Of a stretch of DNA of 64,000 nucleotides, positions 29,691 through 36,973 are shown one piece after another (positions within the stretch are counted from its first letter, which is position 1; every line of letters begins with the position of its first letter). The notes below the pieces were generated by a model, which saw only the letters and a program-made list of their open reading frames with translations, searched no databases and was not told the DNA's origin. The DNA comes from an uncultured Bryobacterales bacterium (GTDB lineage Bacteria; Acidobacteriota; Terriglobia; Bryobacterales; UBA6623): positions 744,001 through 808,000 of the forward strand of contig CATOTH010000001.1 in the NCBI GenBank assembly GCA_951813065.1, read 5' to 3'. The translations under genes were made by a program, and so were the position numbers.

Positions 29691-30227
29691 ATTACAAGAA
29701 CAATCCTGCTGGCGACAGCCCATTGGACGGCGGGTTCGGCCCTGGGTCAAGTCTGTCATATCAGCTACGAGATGAAGAACCGGAACCGCGAGGTACCAGG
29801 TCCAGTGAACGAGGAATGCGGACGGCCGGGCGACGTGAACACCCACGGGTCGGGTATCCTCAGCCTCACCGTGTCCTGTCCGGTGGACACGGACGGAGAC
29901 TACTATCCCGACGAAGGCGGTTGTACGGACGCTCTGGACCACGGTTTCAGCCTCAGCGGTCACCGCATGGAGTTGTACGATCTGGACCACTGGCGGCCGT
30001 TGGACGACTATGTAGGGACCCCGTACCTCCCGAGGCTAACCGTTTCCGGCAGTGGGACGAACTGTGACGTGTACGGGTGCGACGGCGGCCGTACGGGTTC
30101 CTACAGCAGTCCCTTCGGCGGTACGTCGGCGGTGGGCGCGGACGCAGCGGTGCGTGTGACTGGAGCCATTTTCAGAGACGAGTCCGGCCTGTGCTGTGAC
30201 CCGTTGGAGGACCCGACATGCGACTGA
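29691..30227 (+). CDS. Exported Cys-rich protein of unknown function with probable ATT start
   Basis: Not a recognised family. The open frame has a signal peptide only if read from an ATT at 29691 (residues TRTILLATAHWTAGSALGQ after the start). AAAGGAGAG (29677-29685) lies about 7 nt before this ATT, an ideal ribosome-binding site. The first ATG is at 29772, inside the mature region. The mature protein is rich in Asp, Gly and Cys (VCHISYE, EECG, VSCPVDTDGD, NCDVYGCDGG, GLCCDPLEDPTCD), suggesting disulfides outside the cytoplasm. It is either a true ATT start, as known for infC, or a gene whose ATG mutated. The next gene overlaps by 10 nt. Confidence 0.6.
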   Translation: MTRTILLATAHWTAGSALGQVCHISYEMKNRNREVPGPVNEECGRPGDVNTHGSGILSLTVSCPVDTDGDYYPDEGGCTDALDHGFSLSGHRMELYDLDHWRPLDDYVGTPYLPRLTVSGSGTNCDVYGCDGGRTGSYSSPFGGTSAVGADAAVRVTGAIFRDESGLCCDPLEDPTCD

Positions 30228-30733
30228 TGGCACGCTGTCTCGCCTGTGTGCTGCTGGTCTCATTGCCAGCGGCGGGAGTGAAGCCCGTGGTCGTGGAAGC
30301 TGGATGGGACGAGATGCGAAGCTCCGTCAACCCTGCCGACTTCCTCCCCGTGGTGCGCGTGTTCACGGGTGCGAACGGGAGCACCAAGGTCAAGGCCAGG
30401 CTTGGCCGGATTACGGAATCGGGCCTCGAACTTGCCAAGAACGGCAGGCCCCTGTCCATCCCCAGGGGCGAGGTCCATTCCATTCGCCTCGTGCCCCGCA
30501 AGGCCACAACGCGCAAGCACCGGCAGGCCGCCGCCATCGCTGCGGCTCCTGTCAGTATCGGGGCCAGCTTGGGGCTCGTGACCCTGACCTGCTGGGGGTG
30601 GAACAGGTGCTTCGACCCACCGTGGGCCCCGATCATCCTGCCGATGGCAGCCGTGGCAGTCGCGGCACCGTACCTGGTCTACCGGCTCGCCAGAAGGGTC
30701 GACCGGGGATCAATCATTTTCCAACTGGACTAG
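30218..30733 (+). CDS. Membrane protein of unknown function, signal peptide plus C-terminal membrane segments
   Basis: 171 residues. The N-terminus is a signal (RCLACVLLVSLPAAG). A small basic/beta region follows (FTGANGSTKVKARLGRITESG, SIPRGEVHSIRLV), reminiscent of short SH3-like or adhesion beta domains but not assigned. Two hydrophobic segments lie near the C-terminus (AAAIAAAPVSIGASLGLVTL and IILPMAAVAVAAPYLVYRLA). It overlaps the previous gene by 10 nt and precedes the next gene by 17 nt, so the three genes form one operon. Function unknown. Confidence 0.6.
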   Translation: MRLMARCLACVLLVSLPAAGVKPVVVEAGWDEMRSSVNPADFLPVVRVFTGANGSTKVKARLGRITESGLELAKNGRPLSIPRGEVHSIRLVPRKATTRKHRQAAAIAAAPVSIGASLGLVTLTCWGWNRCFDPPWAPIILPMAAVAVAAPYLVYRLARRVDRGSIIFQLD

Positions 30734-30750
30734 TGCACGGAGAAAACGAA

Positions 30751-30993
30751 ATGCAGACATTGAATCCAATCATCCTCACCATGGGGTTGCTCGCCCTACT
30801 GGCGAACGCACCCGCGGCCACGCTGGACGGCAGCGTACGGACGGCGGACGGGGATTCCATCGCCGCGAGCATCGTTGTCCTGTACGATTCCCAGGGCGCT
30901 TCCGTGCAATCGCATTCCACGGATGCTGACGGCACGTTCTCCATCGAGGTCGGTACGGGAGCCGTGGCGACCTGCCGATGCCACACAAGTTGA
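30751..30993 (+). pseudogene. Truncated exported protein with carboxypeptidase-regulatory-like domain
   Basis: About 80 residues from an ATG with GGAG upstream. A signal peptide (IILTMGLLALLANAPAATL) is followed by the beginning of a carboxypeptidase-regulatory-like or Cna-B-like beta domain (DGSVRTADGDSIAASIVVLYD and HSTDADGTFSIEVGTG). The frame then turns into unrelated residues (CRCHTS) and stops at about the point where the DruA-like pseudogene sequence begins. It is therefore the 5' end of a longer gene cut by an insertion or rearrangement. It is the third gene of the unknown operon starting at 29691. Confidence 0.55.
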
Positions 30994-31036
30994 CACTTAA
31001 CTTTTGACATCGCTCTGTGCCATTTCTGGAGCATAT

Positions 31037-31740
31037 ATGAGCAACATCGGACCCCGACCACACTGGCGCGGGGCCCTGCGCTGATCCAGGTCCGCAAACT
31101 CGTGGCCGACGCGGGCGACACCAGCCGCACCGAAATTGGCCGGCAGGTCTGCGCCCGGTTCGGATTCCTCGATGCCCACGGCAAGCCGCAGGTCGCCAGT
31201 TGCATGCAGGCCTTGCGCGCTCTCGCAGCCGCCCGCCAGATCGACTTGCCCCCGCCCGTCGGCCTGCCCGCCCGGGTCAACCGGGTGCGCGACCTGCAAC
31301 TCGTCGCGGTCCGCGACGAACACCAGCGCCGCGTCTGGAACTTACTCATCGCCCGCGAGCATCCCCGCGGAGCTGTCCTCCACGCCGGGGCCCAGTTGCA
31401 CTACCTGCTGGTCTCCGAACATGGCGTGCTCGGCGCGCTCGGCTTCGCCGCGGCCGCTCTCACGCTGGCCGTCCGCGACGCCTTCATCGGCTGGGATCCC
31501 GCCACCCGCTCGCGCCACTTGCATCGCGTGCTCGGCCTGAGCCGCTTCCTGATCCGACCGTCCGCCCCCAGCCGCAATCTCGTCTCCAAGGCCCTCTCGC
31601 TGGCCCTGCGCCGGCTGCCCTACACCACGGCCTGCGGTTTCCCCGAGAACAGCACTGGCGATGTCTTATGCGGGAATACACCGCGCATGTTGGCCATTCG
31701 ACAACCCTCGAACAGGCGGCGATTCAAGAGGGCGCGTTGA
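31037..31740 (+). pseudogene. Second, truncated DruA-like (DUF4338) gene
   Basis: The residues match the DruA-like half of the 26971 transposase block by block: TSRTEIGRQVCARFGF, VWNLLIAREHPRGA, GALGFAAAALTLA, FIGWDPATRSRHLHRVLGLSRFLIR and ALRRLP. An upstream ATG at 31037 (SNIGPRPHWRGAL) is in a different frame and stops at 31084, so a shift separates it from the body. Homology ends near 31620; the residues after this, up to 31740, are unrelated. No Tn5-type domain follows. It could be a stand-alone DruA-like gene cut by rearrangement, or a remnant of another copy of the element; the divergence from copy 1 argues against a recent duplication. Confidence 0.7.
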
Positions 31741-31920
31741 TGGGTAGGCAAGAGCACGAATCCCTGCCGGACTGTCGTCAGGCTCTCAGCTTCATGAGAG
31801 CGGTGGCGGGTCAACTCGCTCCGGAAACGTCGGAGCCGGCTCGGGTCAGCGGGGCTCGAAGGCTTGGCAGGCTTGGACGGCTATGGAAGAAGATCAGCCG
31901 AACGACCGGGGAACACTCAA

Positions 31921-32033
31921 GAAGGTGAAAGCAACAAGGAGCCGGGCCTCATGGCGAAGGGCTGGTAATACCCGGCTCCGGGCGGCTAAGGGCGGCCTGT
32001 CTCGCACAGGCCGTGCTCCCTTTCACCGCCTTC
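31921..32033 (+). ncRNA. Candidate structured RNA: three-way junction
   Basis: Three nested perfect stems are visible. The closing stem is GGTGAAAG (31924-31931) with CTTTCACC (32020-32027), and GAAGG/CCTTC can extend it. An inner hairpin is GGAGCCGGG (31938-31946) with CCCGGCTCC (31971-31979), with a 24-nt loop. A second inner hairpin is CGGCCTGT (31993-32000) with ACAGGCCG (32006-32013), with a CTCGC loop. This is the layout of a folded RNA of about 110 nt. It belongs to no family that can be named by eye. It sits between a broken DruA-like gene and a transposase remnant, so an RNA or DNA role in a mobile element is possible. Acido-Lenti-1 and group II intron-related motifs are candidates to test. 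Confidence 0.4.
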
Positions 32034-32050
32034 TCCACATGACACCCCGG

Positions 32051-32200
32051 TCACGGGTACGCCGTCTCAAGCAGCTTCGTAGTCGTCCACGCATGGTCTG
32101 TGATCCCTGCCGCTACGCCCGATGCGGTGCGCAGTGCGGAGTTCACCACGCACAGGCTGTAGTGCGCGAGCGATAGCACGAGCGCTGCGAGAACGCGAAC
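32051..32200 (-). pseudogene. Transposase C-terminal remnant
   Basis: A minus-strand frame ending at 32051 encodes LAHYSLCVVNSALRTASG and GVAAGITDHAWTT plus LLETAYP. This fits the C-terminal pattern HYNFxRxHxSLxxTPAMAAGITDHVWxxxxLL of a DDE transposase group that is common in bacterial genomes. Only about 50 residues remain and the HYNFxRxH signature is damaged. It is a dead fragment in a cluster of mobile-element debris. Confidence 0.5.
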
Positions 32201-32252
32201 GATTTGCAGGTGAAGCTCATGTTCTAGTTCGGTAGTGCGCCGTTGAACCGCT

Positions 32253-32303
32253 AGCCCGCATCGTTCAGTGCGCCTTTCCACGGCGCACTGAGATATCCGG
32301 GCT
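32253..32303. repeat. Hairpin repeat, copy 2 (long imperfect inverted repeat)
   Basis: Left arm 32253-32274 (begins AGCCCGCATCG, ends TCAGTGCGCC), 7-nt centre TTTCCAC (32275-32281), right arm 32282-32303 (begins GGCGCACTGA, ends CCGGGCT). The 22-nt arms match at 18 positions, with a perfect inner 10 bp. The left arm is nearly identical to copy 1 at 26711, whereas the centre is inverted relative to it. This could be a pair of insertion-sequence ends or a small nonautonomous palindromic element. Confidence 0.6.
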
Positions 32304-32320
32304 AAGATCTCGGGGCGATG

Positions 32321-32326
32321 TATGAT
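32321..32326 (+). promoter_or_regulatory. -10 box just before the thioesterase gene
   Basis: TATGAT lies 6 nt before the ATG at 32333, again predicting a leaderless start. It is 17 nt past the right end of hairpin repeat copy 2. Confidence 0.4.
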
Positions 32327-32332
32327 TGCCGA

Positions 32333-32719
32333 ATGGTGGAAGTCGGCATTTCCCTGGACCAGAAGCGCGTCACCCGGCGGGACGATTGCATCACATTCCT
32401 AGGTGGGGATGTGCGGCCGTCGCTCGCCACCCCGTCGATGATCAAGTGGATGGAAATCTGCTGCCGGGACGCGATCCTCCCGCATCTCGATGGCGGACAG
32501 GACAGCGTTGGCATCAAGGTCGAAATCGAGCACTTGGCCGCAACGCCCATGGGCCAAGAGGTGACCTACACCGCCGCTGTTGTCGAGGTCGACGGGCGTC
32601 GCGTGCGATTCCGGGTCGAGGCGTCAGACAGCTCGGAGACAGTCGGTCGTGGAGTGCACGAACGCTATGTGGTGGACATAGAGCGGTTCGCTGCGAGGCT
32701 TCGAAAGAAGTTCGGCTAG
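32333..32719 (+). CDS. Hotdog-fold thioesterase, FlK (fluoroacetyl-CoA thioesterase)-like
   Basis: 128 residues from the ATG at 32333, which removes five unconvincing residues present from an earlier ATG at 32318. The pattern LATPSMIKWMEICC, VGIKVEIEHLAATPMGQEVTYTA, VDGRRVRFRVEASD and GRGVHERYVVDIERFAARL matches the FlK-type hotdog thioesterases. These cleave small acyl-CoA esters; true specificity for fluoroacetyl-CoA is unlikely to be general. It is a single gene between mobile debris and the convergent gltD. Confidence 0.85.
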   Translation: MVEVGISLDQKRVTRRDDCITFLGGDVRPSLATPSMIKWMEICCRDAILPHLDGGQDSVGIKVEIEHLAATPMGQEVTYTAAVVEVDGRRVRFRVEASDSSETVGRGVHERYVVDIERFAARLRKKFG

Positions 32720-32761
32720 CGAGACCGGAAGGCCCGATCCCTGTGTTACATGGGCTGCGGG

Positions 32762-34228
32762 TCAGTGGGCCGGTAGATCGCTGCTACCGGTCAAGTGAAC
32801 GTCGATCGCCCGAGCTGCCTTCCGCCCTTCGGCGATTGCCCAGACCACCAGTGACTGGCCTCGCCGGGCGTCGCCTGCGGCGAAGACCTTCGGCACGGAG
32901 GTCTGGAATTCCCCGAACCCGGCTTCCACGTTTCCCCGGCCGTCCTTCGCTACTCCGAGTTGGTCCACGACACCGTCGTGGACGGGGTGCAGGAATCCCA
33001 TCGCCAATAGGACCAGGTCGGCGGGCACCTCGAATTCCGAGCCCGGCACTTCCTCGAACTTGAAGGGCCGCCTGCCGGTGACAGGGTCCGGCTCGGTCCA
33101 CTTGAGGCGCACGCCTCGCAGGGCCTTTACGTTGCCCTTGCCATCCCCGATGAATTCCTTCGTGTTGATGGCGTAGTCACGGACATCCCCTTCTTCGTGA
33201 GAACTCTCAACCTTGAAGGTGAAGGGCCAGTTCGGCCACGGCATCGCGCCCGGCTCGTCTCTGGAGAGTGGCGGCTTGGGCAGCAGTTCGAACTGGTGGA
33301 TGCCGATCGCCCCTTGCCGCCGGGACGTCCCCAGGCAATCCGCGCCCGTGTCGCCGCCACCAATGATGACCACGTGCTTGCCCTTTGCACTCAGGTCGAA
33401 ATTCATGTCAATCGGGCGGCCGGCAACGCGTCGATTCTGCTGCGGCAGGAAGTTCATCGCGAAATGAATGCCGTTCAGGTCACGTCCCGGAATCGGCAGG
33501 TCCCTCGGATGTTCCGAGCCGATGCACAGTAGAACCGAGTCATGTTCGGCGAGCAGCTTTTGCGCCTCGATTCCCATGCCGACATGCACGCCGCAACGAA
33601 ACTCGATCCCCTCGGCTTCCATCTGCTTGACGCGTTGTGCGACCAGGTGCTTTTCCATCTTGAAGTCCGGGATGCCGAGCACCAGCAAGCCGCCTGGCAC
33701 CTCGTTCTTCTCGTACACCGTGACAGTGTGCCCGGCCCGGTTCAATTGCTGGGCTGCCGCCATCCCGGCCGGGCCGGAACCGACCACGGCAACTGTCTTC
33801 CCGGTGCGATTTTTCGGAATCTCGGGCTTGATCCAGCCTTCTTGCCAGCCCCGGTCGGCGATCGCCTTCTCGATGGACTTGATCGAAACGGGATCGTCGT
33901 TGATGCCGAGCACGCATGCGGCTTCGCAAGGAGCGGGACAGATCCGACCGGTGAATTCAGGGAAATTGTTGGTTGAATGAAGCACACGCAAGGCTTCCGC
34001 CCAGCGTCCGCGATAGACCAGATCGTTCCAGTCGGGAATGATGTTGTTGATCGGGCAGCCCGTATGGCAGAACGGGATGCCGCAGTCCATGCAGCGCGCG
34101 CCCTGTACCTTGAGCGCGGGCTCCTCGAGCTGGTCCATGACCTCGCGCCAGTCGTGAAGGCGCTCGCCCACGTTGCGATAGGGCGTCGCCTGGCGCTCGA
34201 ATTCCATGAATCCCGTGACTTTGCCCAT
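32762..34228 (-). CDS. gltD: Glutamate synthase small subunit (or GltD-like NAD(P)H oxidoreductase)
   Basis: 488 residues from the ATG at 34228, selected because GGAAG lies upstream and [12 protein letters not shown] is the usual N-terminus. Two Cys clusters for iron-sulfur binding are present ([14 protein letters not shown] and [12 protein letters not shown]). Dinucleotide motifs are [17 protein letters not shown] (FAD) and [15 protein letters not shown] (NADPH), with the C-terminal [17 protein letters not shown]. It supplies electrons to the large subunit GltB, which makes glutamate from glutamine and 2-oxoglutarate. No gltB is adjacent in the window, so it may lie elsewhere or the protein may serve another reductase. 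Confidence 0.93.
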   Translation of the reverse strand: MGKVTGFMEFERQATPYRNVGERLHDWREVMDQLEEPALKVQGARCMDCGIPFCHTGCPINNIIPDWNDLVYRGRWAEALRVLHSTNNFPEFTGRICPAPCEAACVLGINDDPVSIKSIEKAIADRGWQEGWIKPEIPKNRTGKTVAVVGSGPAGMAAAQQLNRAGHTVTVYEKNEVPGGLLVLGIPDFKMEKHLVAQRVKQMEAEGIEFRCGVHVGMGIEAQKLLAEHDSVLLCIGSEHPRDLPIPGRDLNGIHFAMNFLPQQNRRVAGRPIDMNFDLSAKGKHVVIIGGGDTGADCLGTSRRQGAIGIHQFELLPKPPLSRDEPGAMPWPNWPFTFKVESSHEEGDVRDYAINTKEFIGDGKGNVKALRGVRLKWTEPDPVTGRRPFKFEEVPGSEFEVPADLVLLAMGFLHPVHDGVVDQLGVAKDGRGNVEAGFGEFQTSVPKVFAAGDARRGQSLVVWAIAEGRKAARAIDVHLTGSSDLPAH

Positions 34229-35001
34229 ATCGATTTCTTCCCCGTGCCTCCCAAGCGGGAGAACCGGTTCCAGACAGTCAACGTGACGCAATCCACGTCC
34301 CGCCAATGGTCGGAATGAGAACTACCGCCCAGCCCTCGCAAAGGACCGGGGAACCGGGAATCGCGCGGAGGCGATTCCAGACCCTAAGGACTAGGATACC
34401 GATTTCCCGTCGACCTTGCTAGGTGGAGCTCTCCCCTGAATCTGGTCGATTCCTCAATTGGCCAAGTCGTGCTCGGGCCTGAATGCTTCATCAAGTTGAA
34501 CCGCTTGGGAGCCTCGATACGGTTGCCCGTGCAACTCCGAAAGCCTCACGGATAGCGAAGATCAGCTGGGCAACCGGTGTTGAGCGGTTGCCACGAGAAA
34601 CGCCCTCCCGTTCTCGGTGCTGCAACTGTACGGCGGCTCGTTCTTCGACCCTCTGGATCCGGAGCAGCGATTCTTCATGTCCCCGTGATTGCCCGCCGTA
34701 CGGGTCGTACTCCAGTCTCAGCTCTTAACGTACGGCTCGGACGTTCGCGCTGCCGTCCCGGTGGTCGCGATCCTCGTCGCGCAGGATCTACCAAGGTTTG
34801 GAGAACGGATTGGGGCATGCGACACGCACGCCCACGCCTCCAAGCACTTGGAGCCCGGGCGAATTCGATCAGAGCCTGACGAACGATTCCTATTGGAGTG
34901 CTGAGACATGCCTTTTGTGGCGCAACAGGCATGAACGACTCGTCCGCCGAGGCGCAAGCCGGATCACGCGCATATTGATCACGACTCATGGCCGCTATGA
35001 C
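34229..35001. other. Intergenic, no gene recognised
   Basis: About 770 nt with only short overlapping frames on both strands and no recognisable protein pattern, tRNA or strong hairpin. Its look is that of decayed coding DNA or a region of lost genes. Confidence 0.45.
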
Positions 35002-35374
35002 TCACCAAGAAATCTTCGTGCCTCGGAACCCCTTGGTACGACTTGCCCAAGCAGCACGCGATTGCTCATGCCACTCTTTTTCGGACGCTCTCGACTGCTC
35101 GTCTGCCTTAGCCCAGCATGCATCGCATTCTGCTCGGACCCACCTCGGGTTTCGAAGTTCTCCGGGCGCTCCGCAATGCAGGCACACATAGGCGCTTATT
35201 GTCTCGATGAACATGCAAGCGCCCTCCTGATACCGCGAATACGACGCCAGGTACACGGACAACTCTCCGTCCTGGCTCCGAGCACAAAGTCAGGAATAGT
35301 GCCCGGATCAGCCCTGCCCAGCCAGCGCCGCCGACCCATCCGATCGTCGCGAGCTCATCGTCCGTTGCCTTCAT
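35002..35374 (-). pseudogene. Frameshifted paralog of the zinc-ribbon protein upstream
   Basis: Starting at the ATG at 35374, the frame reads KATDDELATIGWVGGAGWAG and LIRALFLT, then loses similarity. From about 35308 another frame reads LCARSQDGELSVYLASYS and on through FIETISAYVCLHCGAPGEL, RAECDACW to a stop at 35002. Joined across one shift, the two halves parallel the layout of the gene at 35371-35829: GW..LI, a middle helix, then a CxxCG...CxxC zinc ribbon. The ATG overlaps the stop of that gene (ATGA). The shift lies at about 35300-35310. Disabled gene, sequencing error or true frameshifting cannot be separated here. Confidence 0.5.
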
Positions 35375-35829
35375 GAGCAGGTCGGTATTCTTGCTATAGG
35401 TGGTCTCCTGCCGGTCAGTCCGTTCTGCACGCCCTCCGCTCGCTGGTCTCGAGCACTGCGGTTCCCGCTCAATCCTGGCCAATCCCTCGCCAGGAGCACC
35501 AATCGAGCGCCTCGACAGCCTTCGCATCGGCAGCCCCGAGGCTGTCGCCGGCCGTAGCCGACTGGATTGCCCTTGCCGCCGCATAGTTCACAAGTCTCCG
35601 CGCTCAGCCACTCTGCTGCCGCCAGGAGCCCTGCAACTTCCTCCGATCGATTGATGACCTCGAAACGGAGACGGCCCGTCTGAACTGACAAGGCCTGAAT
35701 CTCGCGCTTGTCCCCGTCTCGATTCCTCGCCTCGCCAATTAGATACGCGACCAGTTCAACAATAGTGGTCCATCCCGGCCGAGCCGAAGAATCAATTGGC
35801 CCATCCGCGTCTTTCGCCGACGCTGTCAT
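35371..35829 (-). CDS. Conserved zinc-ribbon protein of unknown function
   Basis: About 152 residues from the ATG at 35829. The pattern GWTTIVELVAYLIGEA, then VQTGRLRFEVINRS, then LLAAAEWLSAETCELCGGKG and CRCEGCR resembles a small domain in which a KFGxLRFY-like motif precedes a CExCG zinc ribbon, often found in single-copy hypothetical proteins near mobile or immunity genes. The C-terminal 40 residues are Arg-rich and not conserved-looking. It is translationally coupled (ATGA) to the frameshifted paralog downstream. No function can be assigned. Confidence 0.55.
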   Translation of the reverse strand: MTASAKDADGPIDSSARPGWTTIVELVAYLIGEARNRDGDKREIQALSVQTGRLRFEVINRSEEVAGLLAAAEWLSAETCELCGGKGNPVGYGRRQPRGCRCEGCRGARLVLLARDWPGLSGNRSARDQRAEGVQNGLTGRRPPIARIPTCS

Positions 35830-36412
35830 GATTCCATGATAGGTTGCGAACCGAACTCGCAATCTTCGGATCCGAGATGCCCGATAGCGGGACTCGGCGC
35901 ATGTTGCAGGACCGGCCTTCCGCCATACAATCCACAGGGCTTGCAGGTATGGCTGTTGCCCGGACAACTGGACTGGATGCCCGATTCGACAGCACCGGAA
36001 ACGAGGTCTTCAGGGATCCAATCTCTCGGAAGGCCGAGAAGTGGACGGCCATCAAACAATGCCGGGCAAGCGCCGCACGCGAGGTGCGGTGGACGAAGTT
36101 GATTCCAACGGAGTTCCGGTCACGTTTCACCGTCGGAAGACACGAGGTTCGTTACCGGTTCACCCATGTCCGGATGCCAATCTCGACTGATGGCCTGTCT
36201 GACTCCCGACTCTAAACCAATTCCGCACCTGCTACATTGCTCGACGTACGGAGACCGCGCCGTACGAGACAACCTCGCCTAGCGAATAAGCAGAATCTCC
36301 GGTACAGATAGAGAATAAAAAACATATATCTAACATTATTTATACGTATTTAATAAAAATAAACCGGTGATCTTATTGCCACGCGGTGTGGTCGGTGCTT
36401 GAATAAGGAGGA
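35830..36412. other. Intergenic region ending in an AT-rich patch
   Basis: About 580 nt without a credible gene. Positions 36311-36363 are strikingly AT-rich (runs such as AATAAAAAACATATATC and TATTTAATAAAAATAAA) in a GC-rich genome. This is probably the promoter region of the two-gene module that follows and a sign of foreign origin. Confidence 0.55.
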
Positions 36413-36421
36413 ATGCCCCGT

Positions 36422-36973
36422 TTGAGTGCACAGGATCTACTGCCGACCTTCTGGCATCCTCGTATGGGCGACCACAATCGCGCCGTCCGGATTCCGGTAA
36501 CGACCCCGACCCGCTACGTCTCGTACTTGGCCGCCCTCAATCTCCGACTGTCTGGTGAGGATACCGGCGACTGGCATGACGATGTGCCTTTCATCACGGC
36601 CGCCGACAATCCTCGTACGCTTACCCTTGCCGGTCCAGGTGGCTGGTCGGACACGACTCCGAGCCTCGGAAGCAAGGGAGTCCGAGACATGACCCACCTT
36701 CTAGAGGGGGAATATATCCCTGACGGCTGCGGGCCAGTCTGGGTAGCTAACCACTATCGTGCGATTGCGGACTACGTGCTTGTTGACACCCAAGGGTGCT
36801 GGTGCGCGAGGTATCCAAGGCACGTACCGGTTCTTAACATCAACCAGTGGCTCAACACGGCTGAACAGATCGCGCACCTTGTCGACGAGTATCTCAAGCC
36901 GCTACGCAACCAACTCTCCCCTGAAGAAAAGGCGCTCCACGAAGCATGGCTTCCAACCGTAGTATTCGACTGA
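36422..36973 (+). CDS. Unknown protein, upstream partner of AbiEii-like gene
   Basis: 183 residues from a TTG at 36422, or 186 from an ATG at 36413. AAGGAGG (36405-36411) is only 1 nt before the ATG but 10 nt before the TTG, so the TTG is favoured. No known domain is recognised. Visible features are FWHPRMGDHNRAVRIPV, an acidic-aromatic middle (GDWHDDVPFITAADNP), VDTQGCWCARYPRHVPV and a C-terminal helix (YLKPLRNQLSPEEKALHEAW). The following AbiEii-like gene starts 28 nt inside it, the arrangement expected for an antitoxin-toxin pair. It does not show the winged-helix pattern of AbiEi, so if it is an antitoxin it is an unfamiliar one. Confidence 0.6.
   Translation: MSAQDLLPTFWHPRMGDHNRAVRIPVTTPTRYVSYLAALNLRLSGEDTGDWHDDVPFITAADNPRTLTLAGPGGWSDTTPSLGSKGVRDMTHLLEGEYIPDGCGPVWVANHYRAIADYVLVDTQGCWCARYPRHVPVLNINQWLNTAEQIAHLVDEYLKPLRNQLSPEEKALHEAWLPTVVFD

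Noticed and set aside
31668..31928. 86-codon frame after the broken DruA-like gene (starting REYTAHVGHS)
   Set aside because: No recognised family, overlaps the end of another frame, and precedes a structured RNA-like segment; insufficient evidence for a gene.
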